The notes below the pieces were generated by a model that saw only the letters and a program-made list of their open reading frames with translations, did not search any database and was not told the origin of the DNA. A program made the position numbers and the translations under genes. DNA of 53,703 nt, taken from the IMG/VR virus record IMGVR_UViG_3300036719_001675, positions 1 through 53,703 of that record. One strand, 5' to 3'. The first letter of the stretch is position 1. Every line of letters begins with the position of its first letter. The stretch is from a virus. This document shows positions 43,846-51,919 of the stretch, in pieces.

Positions 43846-45257
43846 TGCCTCTTACAACCACTTGGTCTTTTAAGTTCGGAAATGTAAGTTCAACTACAGA
43901 CTTAACTTCCCGTGTCTTAAAAATTGACATAAACCAGCGAGCACCAGTTGGTCAATTCGGTGTAGGTTCAGCAACTATTACACTTCAGAATAACGACGGT
44001 GCTTTTACACCTAGAGGTGGTGGCACTTATTCAACAACTGACTGGTTCACCAAAGCAGTTTTTATTGACGCTACTATCCCCACAAACTTTGCTACCTCAG
44101 GAGTATTTGCAACAGGAACAGCAGGTGTTTTTCACGGATTCATAACTAACTTCACCTTAGAAGACAACGGTTTGACCTCTACTGTTACATTTACTTGTCA
44201 AGACGCTATGTCGTGTTTTGCAAAAAACTTTGTCTCTTCTTTTACCACAGCGTCTTCAACTACTGAGTTCATAGTTAACACTGCATTGAATTTGATTAAT
44301 GGTTCGGCTAACGCATGGAACGCAGCAACTCCTACTCCTAAAGTGGTATTTCCCGATCTTGGTTTAGGTGACACACCTAATCACTGTTTTTTGAATGACA
44401 TGAGTTACGCCAATACATCAGGAAATTATGCAGGGCAACAAAGAAGCACATATTCAAATGGCATTACATTCTCTTCGTGTTCTTCAATGGATATTTTGAA
44501 CACAGCGATTATGCCAATGAATATGTTTACCATGTGGGGAGGCACAATGAGATTAGACCCTACTTTTGGATATGCTGGGTATCAAGTTAACTATCTCCCA
44601 GGTCTTAAAAGAACTTATTCTGTCTTCACTGGTCCAGGAGGTTCAGTGGTAGGAAATACGGCAGTATTCAAATTCAATGATATAAAATCTATTAACTCTT
44701 CAAGTTTCCCATTTAACGATTTAAGTATTGAATACAATGTTCCTGATACTATTAATCAATCAACAATTGGAAGAGCAACAAGCGCAACAACACCGCAAAC
44801 TTTTACAAATACAACTCAACAAATTGCATATGGAAATCGTTCTATATCTAATTCTAATGTTGCCACAATTTCCGATGCAACTGCATTGACTCTAGCAACA
44901 GAATACGCAACTAGATATGCAGTTGCTAGATTTTCTCCTAACCAAATAACATTTTCATCAAAACAAATTTTGAATTATGCGACAGACAATGCCGCCAATC
45001 AGCAACTATTGTTTAGTTTATATACAATTACTCACGGTTTATGGCAAAGAACAGAAATAACATGGACAGGTAAAGGTGTTCCTGCTCAAACTTATGCCAC
45101 TAAAATTCGTGGAAGGCAAATTAGTATTACTCCTACTGATGCTGTCTTTACTTTAGAATTAGTTCCCGCAGTTGATAATTCTACATTTATTGTTGGTAGT
45201 GATACTATTGTTAACTCTTCAAATGAAGACAAACTAGGGGTTAGGACAATACAATAA
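43845..45257 (+). CDS. Minor tail protein (distal tail type)
   Basis: A 470-residue protein overlapping the tape measure stop by one base. N-terminus TWSFKFGNVSSTTDLTSRV and KIDINQRAPVGQFGVGSATI fits distal-tail/tail-hub proteins in actinophages, followed by long beta-rich, Thr/Asn-rich sequence. Direct position after the tape measure gene supports a baseplate role. The assignment to a defined family is tentative. Confidence 0.68.
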   Translation: MPLTTTWSFKFGNVSSTTDLTSRVLKIDINQRAPVGQFGVGSATITLQNNDGAFTPRGGGTYSTTDWFTKAVFIDATIPTNFATSGVFATGTAGVFHGFITNFTLEDNGLTSTVTFTCQDAMSCFAKNFVSSFTTASSTTEFIVNTALNLINGSANAWNAATPTPKVVFPDLGLGDTPNHCFLNDMSYANTSGNYAGQQRSTYSNGITFSSCSSMDILNTAIMPMNMFTMWGGTMRLDPTFGYAGYQVNYLPGLKRTYSVFTGPGGSVVGNTAVFKFNDIKSINSSSFPFNDLSIEYNVPDTINQSTIGRATSATTPQTFTNTTQQIAYGNRSISNSNVATISDATALTLATEYATRYAVARFSPNQITFSSKQILNYATDNAANQQLLFSLYTITHGLWQRTEITWTGKGVPAQTYATKIRGRQISITPTDAVFTLELVPAVDNSTFIVGSDTIVNSSNEDKLGVRTIQ

Positions 45258-45841
45258 TGCCGATTAAAACATTTTTTTTACATGATCCTCTGTCATCGTC
45301 AGACATTAATACTTACTGCTACAACAATGGCTTGAAGTATGTAACTCATTATATTCCACCAGATTCAAATGGATTTAGAGTGTTTGGCTGTTTCACCAGT
45401 GAATTTGACGCATATCGTATTGTTTTCAACAGAATTTTTTCTTACGACCCGTCTGTTACTCCCACTTGCAGTATGAACTTAGTGACAGGAACAAACACTG
45501 TATACAGTGGTGCGGCTTATTACAGTGCAGGAGTCGCTACTACTCCTGCTAGTGTGGCTGTCACTAAATTTGCTAATGCTACGACTTCTTGGGATATGAC
45601 AAGAACATCTATAAACGGTTCAAGAAATTCGGGTGGAGTAATAGATATTCTTGTTAGGTCTACTTCTAGTCAACCTTCATATAGTGCAATGATGGTTGAC
45701 GCTAGTAGCACTTCCAACATTAGAGCATGGTCGCAAAGTGGTTTCATTCAAAATAACGCTGTATATACAGGCTTCACACTTACTCACCCTACTATAGCGC
45801 TTTTTGGTGAAGTGTATGTTTATGGATACAGGAAAGCATAG
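45257..45841 (+). CDS. Tail fibre-like protein, paralog 1
   Basis: A 194-residue protein beginning MPIKTFFLHDPLSSSDINTY and ending VYGYRKA. The three tandem genes at 45257, 45844 and 46404 share the start (M-x-(I/L)-KTF), a D-x-N-T-Y/F motif, a central Y-x-(I/L)-x-(F/V)-N and the C-terminal Y-G-Y/V-R/Q-K. They are likely receptor-binding or tail-tip proteins made by duplication. Confidence 0.65.
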   Translation: MPIKTFFLHDPLSSSDINTYCYNNGLKYVTHYIPPDSNGFRVFGCFTSEFDAYRIVFNRIFSYDPSVTPTCSMNLVTGTNTVYSGAAYYSAGVATTPASVAVTKFANATTSWDMTRTSINGSRNSGGVIDILVRSTSSQPSYSAMMVDASSTSNIRAWSQSGFIQNNAVYTGFTLTHPTIALFGEVYVYGYRKA

Positions 45842-45843
45842 CA

Positions 45844-46404
45844 ATGGCTCTTAAAACATTTACTGAAGCAACACTTACATCAACTGACATAAACACTTTC
45901 TCTTCTAAAGGCGATACCTATATTGCACAAGCAAATGTTTCTGCTGGCAGTATTATCAACTGTTTCAGCAGTGTGTACCAGAACTATAAAATTGTAGTAA
46001 ATAACCTCAACGGTTCAGTAGACGCTTATTGGTGGTTTCAACTCGGATACGCTGGCGGTACTAACTGGCTTGGTGGTTTGTACTATCAAGGTGGCGCTTA
46101 TCAGGCGTATACAACAGGAGCGCTTACTGTTTGGACTAACAACAATACAGTACCGTATTTTCAAACTTGCGCTGTGAGTGTTCCATTCACAAATACAGCA
46201 GTCATTAACTTAGGTAGACCGTTTACTTCAAGCCCTACAGAATACTCGTGTCACACAACACTACATCATTCAGTTGGTGTTTATTCATGGCATCACGGTG
46301 GAAAACAAAACTCAACACAATCTTGCGATAGTATTCGTTGGGCAGTAACATCAGGAACAATGACTTCAGGAACTGTCACCGTATATGGAGTACAACAACC
46401 ATAA
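45844..46404 (+). CDS. Tail fibre-like protein, paralog 2
   Basis: A 186-residue protein, MALKTFTEATLTSTDINTFS at the start and VTVYGVQQP at the end. Middle part has FSSVYQNYKIVVNNLNGS and Gly-rich loops, more diverged than the other two. The stop overlaps the next start by one base. Possible receptor-binding module with a distinct specificity. Confidence 0.63.
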   Translation: MALKTFTEATLTSTDINTFSSKGDTYIAQANVSAGSIINCFSSVYQNYKIVVNNLNGSVDAYWWFQLGYAGGTNWLGGLYYQGGAYQAYTTGALTVWTNNNTVPYFQTCAVSVPFTNTAVINLGRPFTSSPTEYSCHTTLHHSVGVYSWHHGGKQNSTQSCDSIRWAVTSGTMTSGTVTVYGVQQP

Positions 46405-46949
46405 TGCCTATTAAAACATTTCCCTCAATGGGTGTACCAGTAGTAGAAGATTGGAATACTTACGCCGCTAACCCTGCTTTGCAATATATTTCTACTACTA
46501 CTCTTAACGCTAATGTTACGACCATATCAAGTGTATTTAGCAGTACATACGATGTTTACCGTCTTGAGTGGTCAAATATGTTTAGCACAGCAACTACATA
46601 TGCACTAATATCTTTAACTGGCGGTACTGGTGTAGCACATTATGATGGTATTAGAGTCACAGAGGCTTCGGGAACAGTAACACTTAATGGTCAAAATGGC
46701 ACTGGTTATTGGGTTGGCGTAATATGTGGCAGTAGTTCTGCTAACGGTACTCATTCTTCAATGGATATGTTTTATCCAGCGTTATCTGTTCACACTTTGT
46801 ATACGCAGAGAACAACTTTTCAACTCGGTGGTGGATTCGGTGGCGGAATGAATACAAATAATGTCGGGTATACAGGGTTCACCGTCACTGGTCTCTTTGG
46901 TTCAGTTATTCAGGGTACATTACGAATTTACGGATATAGGAAAGTATAA
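46404..46949 (+). CDS. Tail fibre-like protein, paralog 3
   Basis: A 181-residue protein from ATG 46404 (the longer frame from 46338 overlaps the preceding gene). It begins MPIKTFPSMGVPVVEDWNTY and ends LRIYGYRKV, close to paralog 1 at both ends. The centre is Gly/Thr/Ser-rich beta sequence. The stop overlaps the next small gene (TAATG). Confidence 0.63.
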   Translation: MPIKTFPSMGVPVVEDWNTYAANPALQYISTTTLNANVTTISSVFSSTYDVYRLEWSNMFSTATTYALISLTGGTGVAHYDGIRVTEASGTVTLNGQNGTGYWVGVICGSSSANGTHSSMDMFYPALSVHTLYTQRTTFQLGGGFGGGMNTNNVGYTGFTVTGLFGSVIQGTLRIYGYRKV

Positions 46950-47125
46950 TGAGCGATTACATAGCAACAGAACACGATTACACAATAGTAGAACACAATG
47001 TTGAAACAGGCGAAACAACATCAAGGGTAATGACTCAAGAAGAAGTTGACACAATGATGCAATCATTCGCAGGTTTTACTGAAGATGTAATTGTTGAAAC
47101 AGAAGTGACAGACGAACTACCGTAA
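46949..47125 (+). CDS. Small acidic protein (58 aa)
   Basis: ATG 46949 overlaps the fibre stop. The 58-residue product MSDYIATEHDYTIVEHNVET continues to an acidic C-terminus (EVTDELP); it resembles short phage proteins with a T-x-R-(V/x)-M-T-x-E-E motif that lie after fibre genes. Seen by direct translation. Possibly a fibre chaperone. Confidence 0.5.
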   Translation: MSDYIATEHDYTIVEHNVETGETTSRVMTQEEVDTMMQSFAGFTEDVIVETEVTDELP

Positions 47126-47139
47126 GTTATTGGTAACTC

Positions 47140-47168
47140 TTTTCACCACACCTAAAAACGCTTATACT
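47140..47168 (+). promoter_or_regulatory. Candidate promoter for lysis region
   Basis: TTTTCA (47140-47145), 17 bp, TATACT (47163-47168), 36 bp before ATG 47204, which has GTGAGGTGACC as binding site. It starts the secreted protein and holin/endolysin genes. Confidence 0.42.
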
Positions 47169-47203
47169 AGATAGGTATATGTCTGCATGATGTGAGGTGA
47201 CCA

Positions 47204-48370
47204 ATGTTTAAGAATCTGCGCTTGCTGATTCCGTTGTGTCCTATCATTGCTATGTTCATGCACTCACCTGTTCATGCAGAAGCAAACCCAATTATTACTG
47301 AACCGACTGACTTTTGGTTTTCCTACCAAGAGCCAACACAGTTTTTGGCACAGACATATCAATCGGGCGATCTTCCGTCAGACCCACAACTCTGGTTATA
47401 CAGTGAATCGGGGGAATTAATAGTCACTAATGACGACTACACTGGTCTCCAATCAAAGATTGACTTACTTATACCTGCTGGTTCATACCGATTAAGAGCA
47501 AGCACTTGTTGTCACGAACCTGATGTGTGGCGTGACGGTGTTGTATGGAATGTACAGTACGAGTTGTCATTCAATGGGATACAAAGTGACCCAACTACTA
47601 CGACAACGACAGAAACCCCAACAACTACTACGGAATCACCAACTACTACGACCTCAACTACTACTACCACTAGCACGACAACGACCACCACTACGACTAC
47701 AGTTCCTGAAACAACTACGACCATTGAGGTGACAACATCGCTACCACCCGAAGTGCCTACGACGACGACCCTTCCAGAATTGCCTACAACAGAGCCATCA
47801 ACTACTACAGTGACGACTACTGTGGCGACGACGATTGCCCCTGTGCTTCCCCCAACCACGCAAGTGGAGACAAATACTACATCATCTTTACCGTTGCCCA
47901 GTTCAACAACCACAAGCACGGTCTTTACAACAAGCACAATTACCACAGAGCCATTGGAAAACCCTGCGACAACTGTGCCTACTACCCCGACGACTACTTC
48001 ACCACCAGCGATTGAAGATATTGGTGGAGCAACTGTTGAAGAATTAATGCAGGAATTAAGCCCTGAATCATTGGTGGAATTAACCAATGAAGAAGTATCA
48101 GCACTAATAGACAGTATTGATGATACTGAATTGACAGATGAGCAAGCAGAAGCCATTGCTGTGGCACTATCTGACGCACCTGACGATGTAAAAGAAGAGT
48201 TTGAAGCACAAGTAGATGTGTTTAGTGGGCAATTTGATTCATATGTGCCATTGAATTCTGTCGTAAGTGTGGGTCAAAGAAGAGTTGTCATTGCCGCTAC
48301 TGCTACGGCGGTAGTAATGCCAGCGGCGGCGGCATCAAGTAGCAAAAGTTCAGAAAGAAAGCGTGACTAA
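47204..48370 (+). CDS. Secreted Thr-rich surface protein with C-terminal hydrophobic anchor
   Basis: A 388-residue protein. Signal peptide at 1-27 (LLIPLCPIIAMFMHSPVHA). Residues about 35-130 resemble a pre-peptidase C-terminal-type beta domain (PTQFLAQTYQSGDLPSDPQL, GSYRLRASTCC). About 130-270 is a mucin-like linker of TTTT, PTTTT and ETTTT repeats. An acidic helical segment follows (VEELMQELSPESLVELTNEE), then VVIAATATAVVMPAAAASS and a basic end, a membrane anchor. It is likely displayed on the host surface; role (lysis, exclusion or spanin-like) unknown. Confidence 0.7.
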   Translation: MFKNLRLLIPLCPIIAMFMHSPVHAEANPIITEPTDFWFSYQEPTQFLAQTYQSGDLPSDPQLWLYSESGELIVTNDDYTGLQSKIDLLIPAGSYRLRASTCCHEPDVWRDGVVWNVQYELSFNGIQSDPTTTTTTETPTTTTESPTTTTSTTTTTSTTTTTTTTTVPETTTTIEVTTSLPPEVPTTTTLPELPTTEPSTTTVTTTVATTIAPVLPPTTQVETNTTSSLPLPSSTTTSTVFTTSTITTEPLENPATTVPTTPTTTSPPAIEDIGGATVEELMQELSPESLVELTNEEVSALIDSIDDTELTDEQAEAIAVALSDAPDDVKEEFEAQVDVFSGQFDSYVPLNSVVSVGQRRVVIAATATAVVMPAAAASSSKSSERKRD

Positions 48371-48552
48371 TGAATAGATTTATGAGAGAATTGGTAGGTC
48401 TAGGCTGGAGTATTGTGGGTGCAGGATTCGTGTTGATGACCGTTACAGGTTCGGTTTTCAAGACTGGTCTATTGCTCACTATCTGTGGCGTAGCGGTGCA
48501 GTTATCGGGTCTTTTGATCCCAGAAGATAAAGAAGACAAAGATGAAGAGTAA
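48370..48552 (+). CDS. Small two-TM protein, holin candidate
   Basis: A 60-residue protein with two hydrophobic stretches (LVGLGWSIVGAGFVLMTVTG and GLLLTICGVAVQLSGLLI) and an acidic tail (PEDKEDKDEE). Its position after the secreted protein and before another membrane protein and the M15 peptidase fits a holin. It overlaps both neighbours by a few bases. Confidence 0.62.
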   Translation: MNRFMRELVGLGWSIVGAGFVLMTVTGSVFKTGLLLTICGVAVQLSGLLIPEDKEDKDEE

Positions 48553-48799
48553 ATTCACAGACATTGCAGGGCGAATTGTAGCCACATTCCTAACATCAGC
48601 ATTGAGCATTGTTGGTGGTTCGTCAGTTCTTAACGCTTTTACTGAACAAGATATTTCGGTGATTCAGTCGGCGTGTTTGGCTGGTTTAGCGGCGTGTGCT
48701 CAAGTTGTTGAACGGTTGGCACGGGCTTCATTAGATGGTAAGTTAACCAAGGAAGAGATTAACCAAGCGTTCCTACCAAGCAAAGGCGAAGAAAAATGA
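48542..48799 (+). CDS. Holin-like membrane protein
   Basis: An 85-residue protein: hydrophobic segments VATFLTSALSIVGGSSVL and VIQSACLAGLAACAQVVERL, then a charged C-terminus (TKEEINQAFLPSKGEEK). Layout is that of actinophage holins next to the endolysin gene. It overlaps the endolysin start by four bases, giving coupled translation. Confidence 0.7.
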   Translation: MKSKFTDIAGRIVATFLTSALSIVGGSSVLNAFTEQDISVIQSACLAGLAACAQVVERLARASLDGKLTKEEINQAFLPSKGEEK

Positions 48800-49371
48800 A
48801 AGAATATCCCGTACTCCCATTGATTATGCCTAGTGATCTTGCTGGTCAAAAGAACGGCGAAATTAACCCTGCATTGCTACGGAACATCAACGCTCCTAGT
48901 GGCAAATTGCACCATTTAGCGGCGACAGCATGGAATTGCTTACAACTGTCTGCATACTTTTCTGGTATTGAGTTGCGTCATGTTGGCGCTTATCGCCCAT
49001 TATCTGAACAAGTCAAGTTATTTAACGCCCGTTACGAATCAGCACCAACTGGTCGTACTCCACAAGTCACACGCACCTATCAGGGCAAGACATGGTATCT
49101 GAAGAAGGGTGTCGCCCCTGCTGGGACTCCTTCCACCAGTAATCACGGCTGGGGATTGGCGATTGATGTTGCCAATGCTTCAGGCAAGAGACTTGATTGG
49201 TTGCTAGGCGATGGTTTTATGACCAGTAACGCTCTCAAGTTCGGTTTCAGTTGGGAAGTCAAGTCGGGCGCTAACGCCGAAGCATGGCATATCCGCTATG
49301 TGGCAGGAGATAAGTTGCCGCAGGCGGTCACGGAAGCGTTAGCGGCGTTTCCTACAATGAACGCTAACTGA
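48796..49371 (+). CDS. Endolysin, M15-family peptidase
   Basis: A 191-residue zinc peptidase. The VanY/L-alanyl-D-glutamate peptidase motif is SNHGWGLAIDV (H-x6-D) and EAWHIRYV (second His), with GAYRPLSEQV (Arg) upstream. It cuts peptidoglycan stem peptides. No separate wall-binding domain is present. Context with two holin-like genes confirms a lysis cassette. Confidence 0.88.
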   Translation: MKEYPVLPLIMPSDLAGQKNGEINPALLRNINAPSGKLHHLAATAWNCLQLSAYFSGIELRHVGAYRPLSEQVKLFNARYESAPTGRTPQVTRTYQGKTWYLKKGVAPAGTPSTSNHGWGLAIDVANASGKRLDWLLGDGFMTSNALKFGFSWEVKSGANAEAWHIRYVAGDKLPQAVTEALAAFPTMNAN

Positions 49372-49378
49372 CACTCTC

Positions 49379-49570
49379 ATGTCTTCTTGGTTCGTGCCGA
49401 TTGTGGTGGCGCTGGTAGGTGGTCCGTTGATGTGGCTACTTAGTCGCTTTGATAAGCGAAACACAGAGCAACACGGGGCGAACATGAAGGTTCTAGAACG
49501 GATTGAAACTAAAGTAGAACGGGTAGACGAGAGACTATCTGACCATATTGACTGGCATTTAGATAAATAA
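49379..49570 (+). CDS. Small membrane protein, DUF2746/holin-like
   Basis: A 63-residue protein: one TM segment (VPIVVALVGGPLMWLLS), then a soluble helix with RFDKRNTEQHG, VLERIETKVERVDERL and HIDWHL. This matches actinophage DUF2746-type lysis proteins from memory, in which the helix forms a coiled coil. Its stop overlaps the 3' end of the convergent JAMM gene. Confidence 0.7.
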   Translation: MSSWFVPIVVALVGGPLMWLLSRFDKRNTEQHGANMKVLERIETKVERVDERLSDHIDWHLDK

Positions 49571-49945
49571 ATTGATGGGCGTTAGTTTCCCTTGTTGGTC
49601 ATACCAGATCACTTGACCCTCACACCATACTGCACCTAATAAAGTCTTATGGATACCGTCATAATCATCTTGCGATGGTTGAGGTTCAATCCAAGGGTGG
49701 CGATGGGCAATTCCCAATAGGCGACCATTATCCCAAGAGTGTTGTTCCGTATCCCGTAACTGTTCGGCGGATATTAAGAAATGTGCGGCGGGATCAGTGT
49801 GTTCATTTATCATTTCATACATAGAGGTAATAAAGATATATCCCTTGTACCTGTGTCCCGTAAAGGCAACAACAGTCTCTTCTAGGAACGGACCATCAAA
49901 TATCCAAAATGGTTCATTTAGAAGGTAAATAGGGCGTATAGGCAC
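49559..49945 (-). CDS. Stand-alone JAMM/MPN-domain metallopeptidase-like protein
   Basis: A 128-residue minus-strand gene starting at GTG 49945. The JAMM zinc motif is complete: H81-x-H83-x7-S91-x2-D94 (HRHPWIEPQPSQDD), with an upstream Glu at 22-23 (LEETVVAF). This fold removes ubiquitin-like tags or trims peptides; in phage tails it is joined to NlpC/P60, but here it is alone and opposite to the neighbours. Being antisense between lysis and packaging genes it may be an accessory (moron-like) gene. Function unknown. Confidence 0.7.
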   Translation of the reverse strand: MPIRPIYLLNEPFWIFDGPFLEETVVAFTGHRYKGYIFITSMYEMINEHTDPAAHFLISAEQLRDTEQHSWDNGRLLGIAHRHPWIEPQPSQDDYDGIHKTLLGAVWCEGQVIWYDQQGKLTPINLFI

Positions 49946-50008
49946 ACAAACATCATATGGTACTACCGAGCCTGTTAGAAACGATTTTACGCAGGTTTCC
50001 TGACCCTC

Positions 50009-50014
50009 TATAGT
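50009..50014 (+). promoter_or_regulatory. Possible -10 element for terS
   Basis: TATAGT is 35 bp before ATG 50049; no good -35. The same hexamer heads the genes at 11548 and 17613. Confidence 0.33.
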
Positions 50015-50048
50015 GGTGTACTATGACAATGATTTGGAGAGTAAAGAC

Positions 50049-50639
50049 ATGACCAATAGCACCAATAGCGAAGAACCAATAAAGGCAGAGATCGTATATG
50101 GTCGTATCATCAACGATGGCAGTGATGGTGGCGACATAGACATAGACAGACCAGTACCGTTACGCCATAAGATGAATGTGGGTGAGAAGACTAGGCGTGC
50201 TATGGCATTGAAGTTAGCAGGCGCTAGTTATGCCGCCATAGCAGAACAGTTAGGGTACAACGACGCTAGTGCTGCTCGTAAAGCAGTCATGCGCGGTATG
50301 AAGTCTTCCCTACAAGAAAACGCTAGCGAACTTAGAAACATTCACTATGCACGATTAGAACATATGCTTATGCTCCTATGGTCTGATGTAGTTCGTAAGG
50401 ACTTACCGTCTATGTCTGCCGCACTAGCGATCATGGATAGAATGGATAAATTATTTGGTCTCAGTGCTGCTCAATCAATAGACATCAATACATCAAAGAA
50501 CACTGTGTTCGTAGCAGAAGGCGACAAGGAGTCTTACATTAAAGCATTGCAGGAAGCAGGCGCACAGATAGCACGGCGTGTATCATCTAGTTCCCCCGAT
50601 AGTACAGAGGACATGACAGATGAAGACGAAACAGAATGA
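50049..50639 (+). CDS. terS: Terminase small subunit-like protein
   Basis: About 196 residues from ATG 50049 (TTGGAGAGTAAAG upstream; longer frame at 50013 rejected). An N-terminal helix-turn-helix is visible: EKTRRAMALKLAGASYAAIA, then EQLGYNDASAARKAVMRGM, followed by a helical oligomerisation region (HYARLEHMLMLLWSDVVRKD) and an acidic end. Pattern and size fit TerS proteins that recognise the packaging site. It lies about 3 kb upstream of terL. Confidence 0.72.
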   Translation: MTNSTNSEEPIKAEIVYGRIINDGSDGGDIDIDRPVPLRHKMNVGEKTRRAMALKLAGASYAAIAEQLGYNDASAARKAVMRGMKSSLQENASELRNIHYARLEHMLMLLWSDVVRKDLPSMSAALAIMDRMDKLFGLSAAQSIDINTSKNTVFVAEGDKESYIKALQEAGAQIARRVSSSSPDSTEDMTDEDETE

Positions 50640-50778
50640 CACTAGCGCCAATGGTTCACGGGACTCTGTACTGACTAGGGCATTACTGCACGACATAGCG
50701 CACCTACTACACCGAGTCGTACCACGAACTGATGATGAAGCACGGGCTATAGAGCAGTACATCAACGCACTACGATGA
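50620..50778 (+). CDS. Small hypothetical protein (52 aa)
   Basis: ATG 50620 lies inside the 3' end of terS in another frame. The product MKTKQNDTSANGSRDSVLTR continues as ALLHDIAHLLHRVVPRTDDE and ends EQYINALR. It is mostly helical with an overlapping start suggestive of coupled translation. Not recognised. Confidence 0.45.
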   Translation: MKTKQNDTSANGSRDSVLTRALLHDIAHLLHRVVPRTDDEARAIEQYINALR

Positions 50779-50838
50779 CTCCAGTACACTTGTTCGTACC
50801 CCCCCCGAGTGTTCTTCATGCAATGCACACCGAGTCGT
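50709..50838. repeat. Direct repeats near terS, candidate packaging-site elements
   Basis: ACACCGAGTCGT occurs at 50709-50720 and again at 50827-50838, and CCGAGT recurs at about 50804 after a run of C residues. Repeats close to terS are often bound by TerS. The 50779-50942 interval holds no gene; it is AT-rich (AAATTTTTTG twice) and contains the promoter at 50884. Confidence 0.35.
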
Positions 50839-50883
50839 TTACGGGTAGCCAAAGAAATATTTTAAATTTTTTGTGGATTGATG

Positions 50884-50912
50884 TTGTCTCTAAAATTTTT
50901 TGGTGGGATAAT
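50884..50912 (+). promoter_or_regulatory. Candidate sigma-70-type promoter
   Basis: TTGTCT (50884-50889), exactly 17 bp, GATAAT (50907-50912), 30 bp before ATG 50943 with its TAGGAGACAC site. The spacer contains an A/T tract (AAAATTTTTT) that could raise activity. Confidence 0.5.
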
Positions 50913-50942
50913 TGGCGGATACACGATTTCTAGGAGACACTA

Positions 50943-51254
50943 ATGCCAGTAAGTATTCAAAGAGCAGGTCGTTCAGCCGCTGATGTTATTGTCATTCCTG
51001 CTACCGATGGTCAAGTCGTAACTGGTGCTTGTGTTCTCTATGGCGGTACTTTGTGTGATTCTTCTGGTTCTGCTCAGCGTGTTCATATCCACAACGGAAC
51101 TTCTGCTTCTAGTCCTCATGTTCTTGGCTTGGGGTGCGCTGGCAATGGTCAAGCCAATGTCTACTACACAAATGGAATTGCTTGCCCTAATGGAATCTAT
51201 GTAGATGTTCTCGCTGGTACGATTACTGGTTCTATTTTCTACAGCATGGCGTAA
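50943..51254 (+). CDS. Small beta-rich protein, possible structural protein
   Basis: A 103-residue protein after CTAGGAGACACTA. VIVIPATDGQVVTGACVLYG, VHIHNGTSASSPHVLGLG and YTNGIACPNGIYVDVLAG form a Gly/Val/Ala-rich beta pattern like small capsid-decoration or fibre-knob proteins. It has its own promoter. No family recognised; a structural role is inferred from composition. Confidence 0.55.
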   Translation: MPVSIQRAGRSAADVIVIPATDGQVVTGACVLYGGTLCDSSGSAQRVHIHNGTSASSPHVLGLGCAGNGQANVYYTNGIACPNGIYVDVLAGTITGSIFYSMA

Positions 51255-51305
51255 TACACGCATTGATCTCTAAAAGTTGGTAGTATCCGTTCTTGGAGGT
51301 AAGTC

Positions 51306-51614
51306 ATGCCCGAACGAATCTGCGAAATATGCGATAACCCCAAGTCTCCTGTTACAGTTCATGCAGGAACATTTGGCAACCCTGAAGCCTACATTGAAAC
51401 TGGTCAGTGGGAATGTAATAGGTGCTCCATTGAAATACACATTAAAGCCCGTGACCATTGGGCGACTATTGCCAACGAACTACAACAAGCATTGACCAAG
51501 AAAATAGAAGAGTGTCAATACTGGAAGTCCGTTGCCGAAAATTTGTACCGATCAATCAATCCCGAATCAGCACAAACACAGAACTACGAAGAGGTCTTCA
51601 AAGGTGGATTTTGA
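51306..51614 (+). CDS. Zinc-ribbon protein with helical tail
   Basis: A 102-residue protein after TTGGAGGTAAGTC. CEICDN and CNRCS are about 30 residues apart, a zinc ribbon. The remainder (ARDHWATIANELQQALTKKI) is one long helix, probably a coiled coil. It overlaps the next gene by 11 bases. Role unknown, possibly regulation of late genes. Confidence 0.58.
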   Translation: MPERICEICDNPKSPVTVHAGTFGNPEAYIETGQWECNRCSIEIHIKARDHWATIANELQQALTKKIEECQYWKSVAENLYRSINPESAQTQNYEEVFKGGF

Positions 51615-51777
51615 CGCTATGAAAAAAGCCATGCACAATGCACTAAGTGTCTACAAGGCTCAAGTGGAAACTGAAGAAAAGGCGGGGATTCTTCCTTGTA
51701 GCGAAGCAACTCCGCAACCAGTTATCCATTCGTCGTGGGAAGACATAGTTTTATGGCTTAAGCAGGACTCAGAATGA
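51604..51777 (+). CDS. Small hypothetical protein (57 aa)
   Basis: GTG 51604 (site GAGG nine bases upstream) opens the frame; a start at ATG 51619 is also possible. The protein VDFDAMKKAMHNALSVYKAQ is helical and ends in a Trp-containing segment SSWEDIVLWLKQDSE. The stop overlaps the next small gene in ATGA. Confidence 0.48.
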   Translation: MDFDAMKKAMHNALSVYKAQVETEEKAGILPCSEATPQPVIHSSWEDIVLWLKQDSE

Positions 51778-51857
51778 TAGCCATTACAGGCGGTTTAACC
51801 GTCATTCTGATATTGTTTGTAGTAGTCCTCTTAATGTATTCCATTGACGACTATTAA
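51774..51857 (+). CDS. Tiny single-TM protein (27 aa)
   Basis: ATG 51774 overlaps the previous stop (ATGA). The 27-residue product is a single hydrophobic helix (LTVILILFVVVLLMY) with a short acidic end (SIDDY). Directly visible; role unknown. Third tiny membrane frame in this genome. Confidence 0.42.
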   Translation: MIAITGGLTVILILFVVVLLMYSIDDY

Positions 51858-51919
51858 TCTGCGGTACTCGGTACTGCCGTAAGGCTGTGCGCCCGACCCG
51901 CCAAACTTAAGGGAGAGCA

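Noticed and set aside
47512-48156. Val-rich minus-strand open frame of 214 codons
   Set aside because: Low-complexity antisense of the Thr-rich linker (ACT/ACC codons read as Val/Ser); not a gene.
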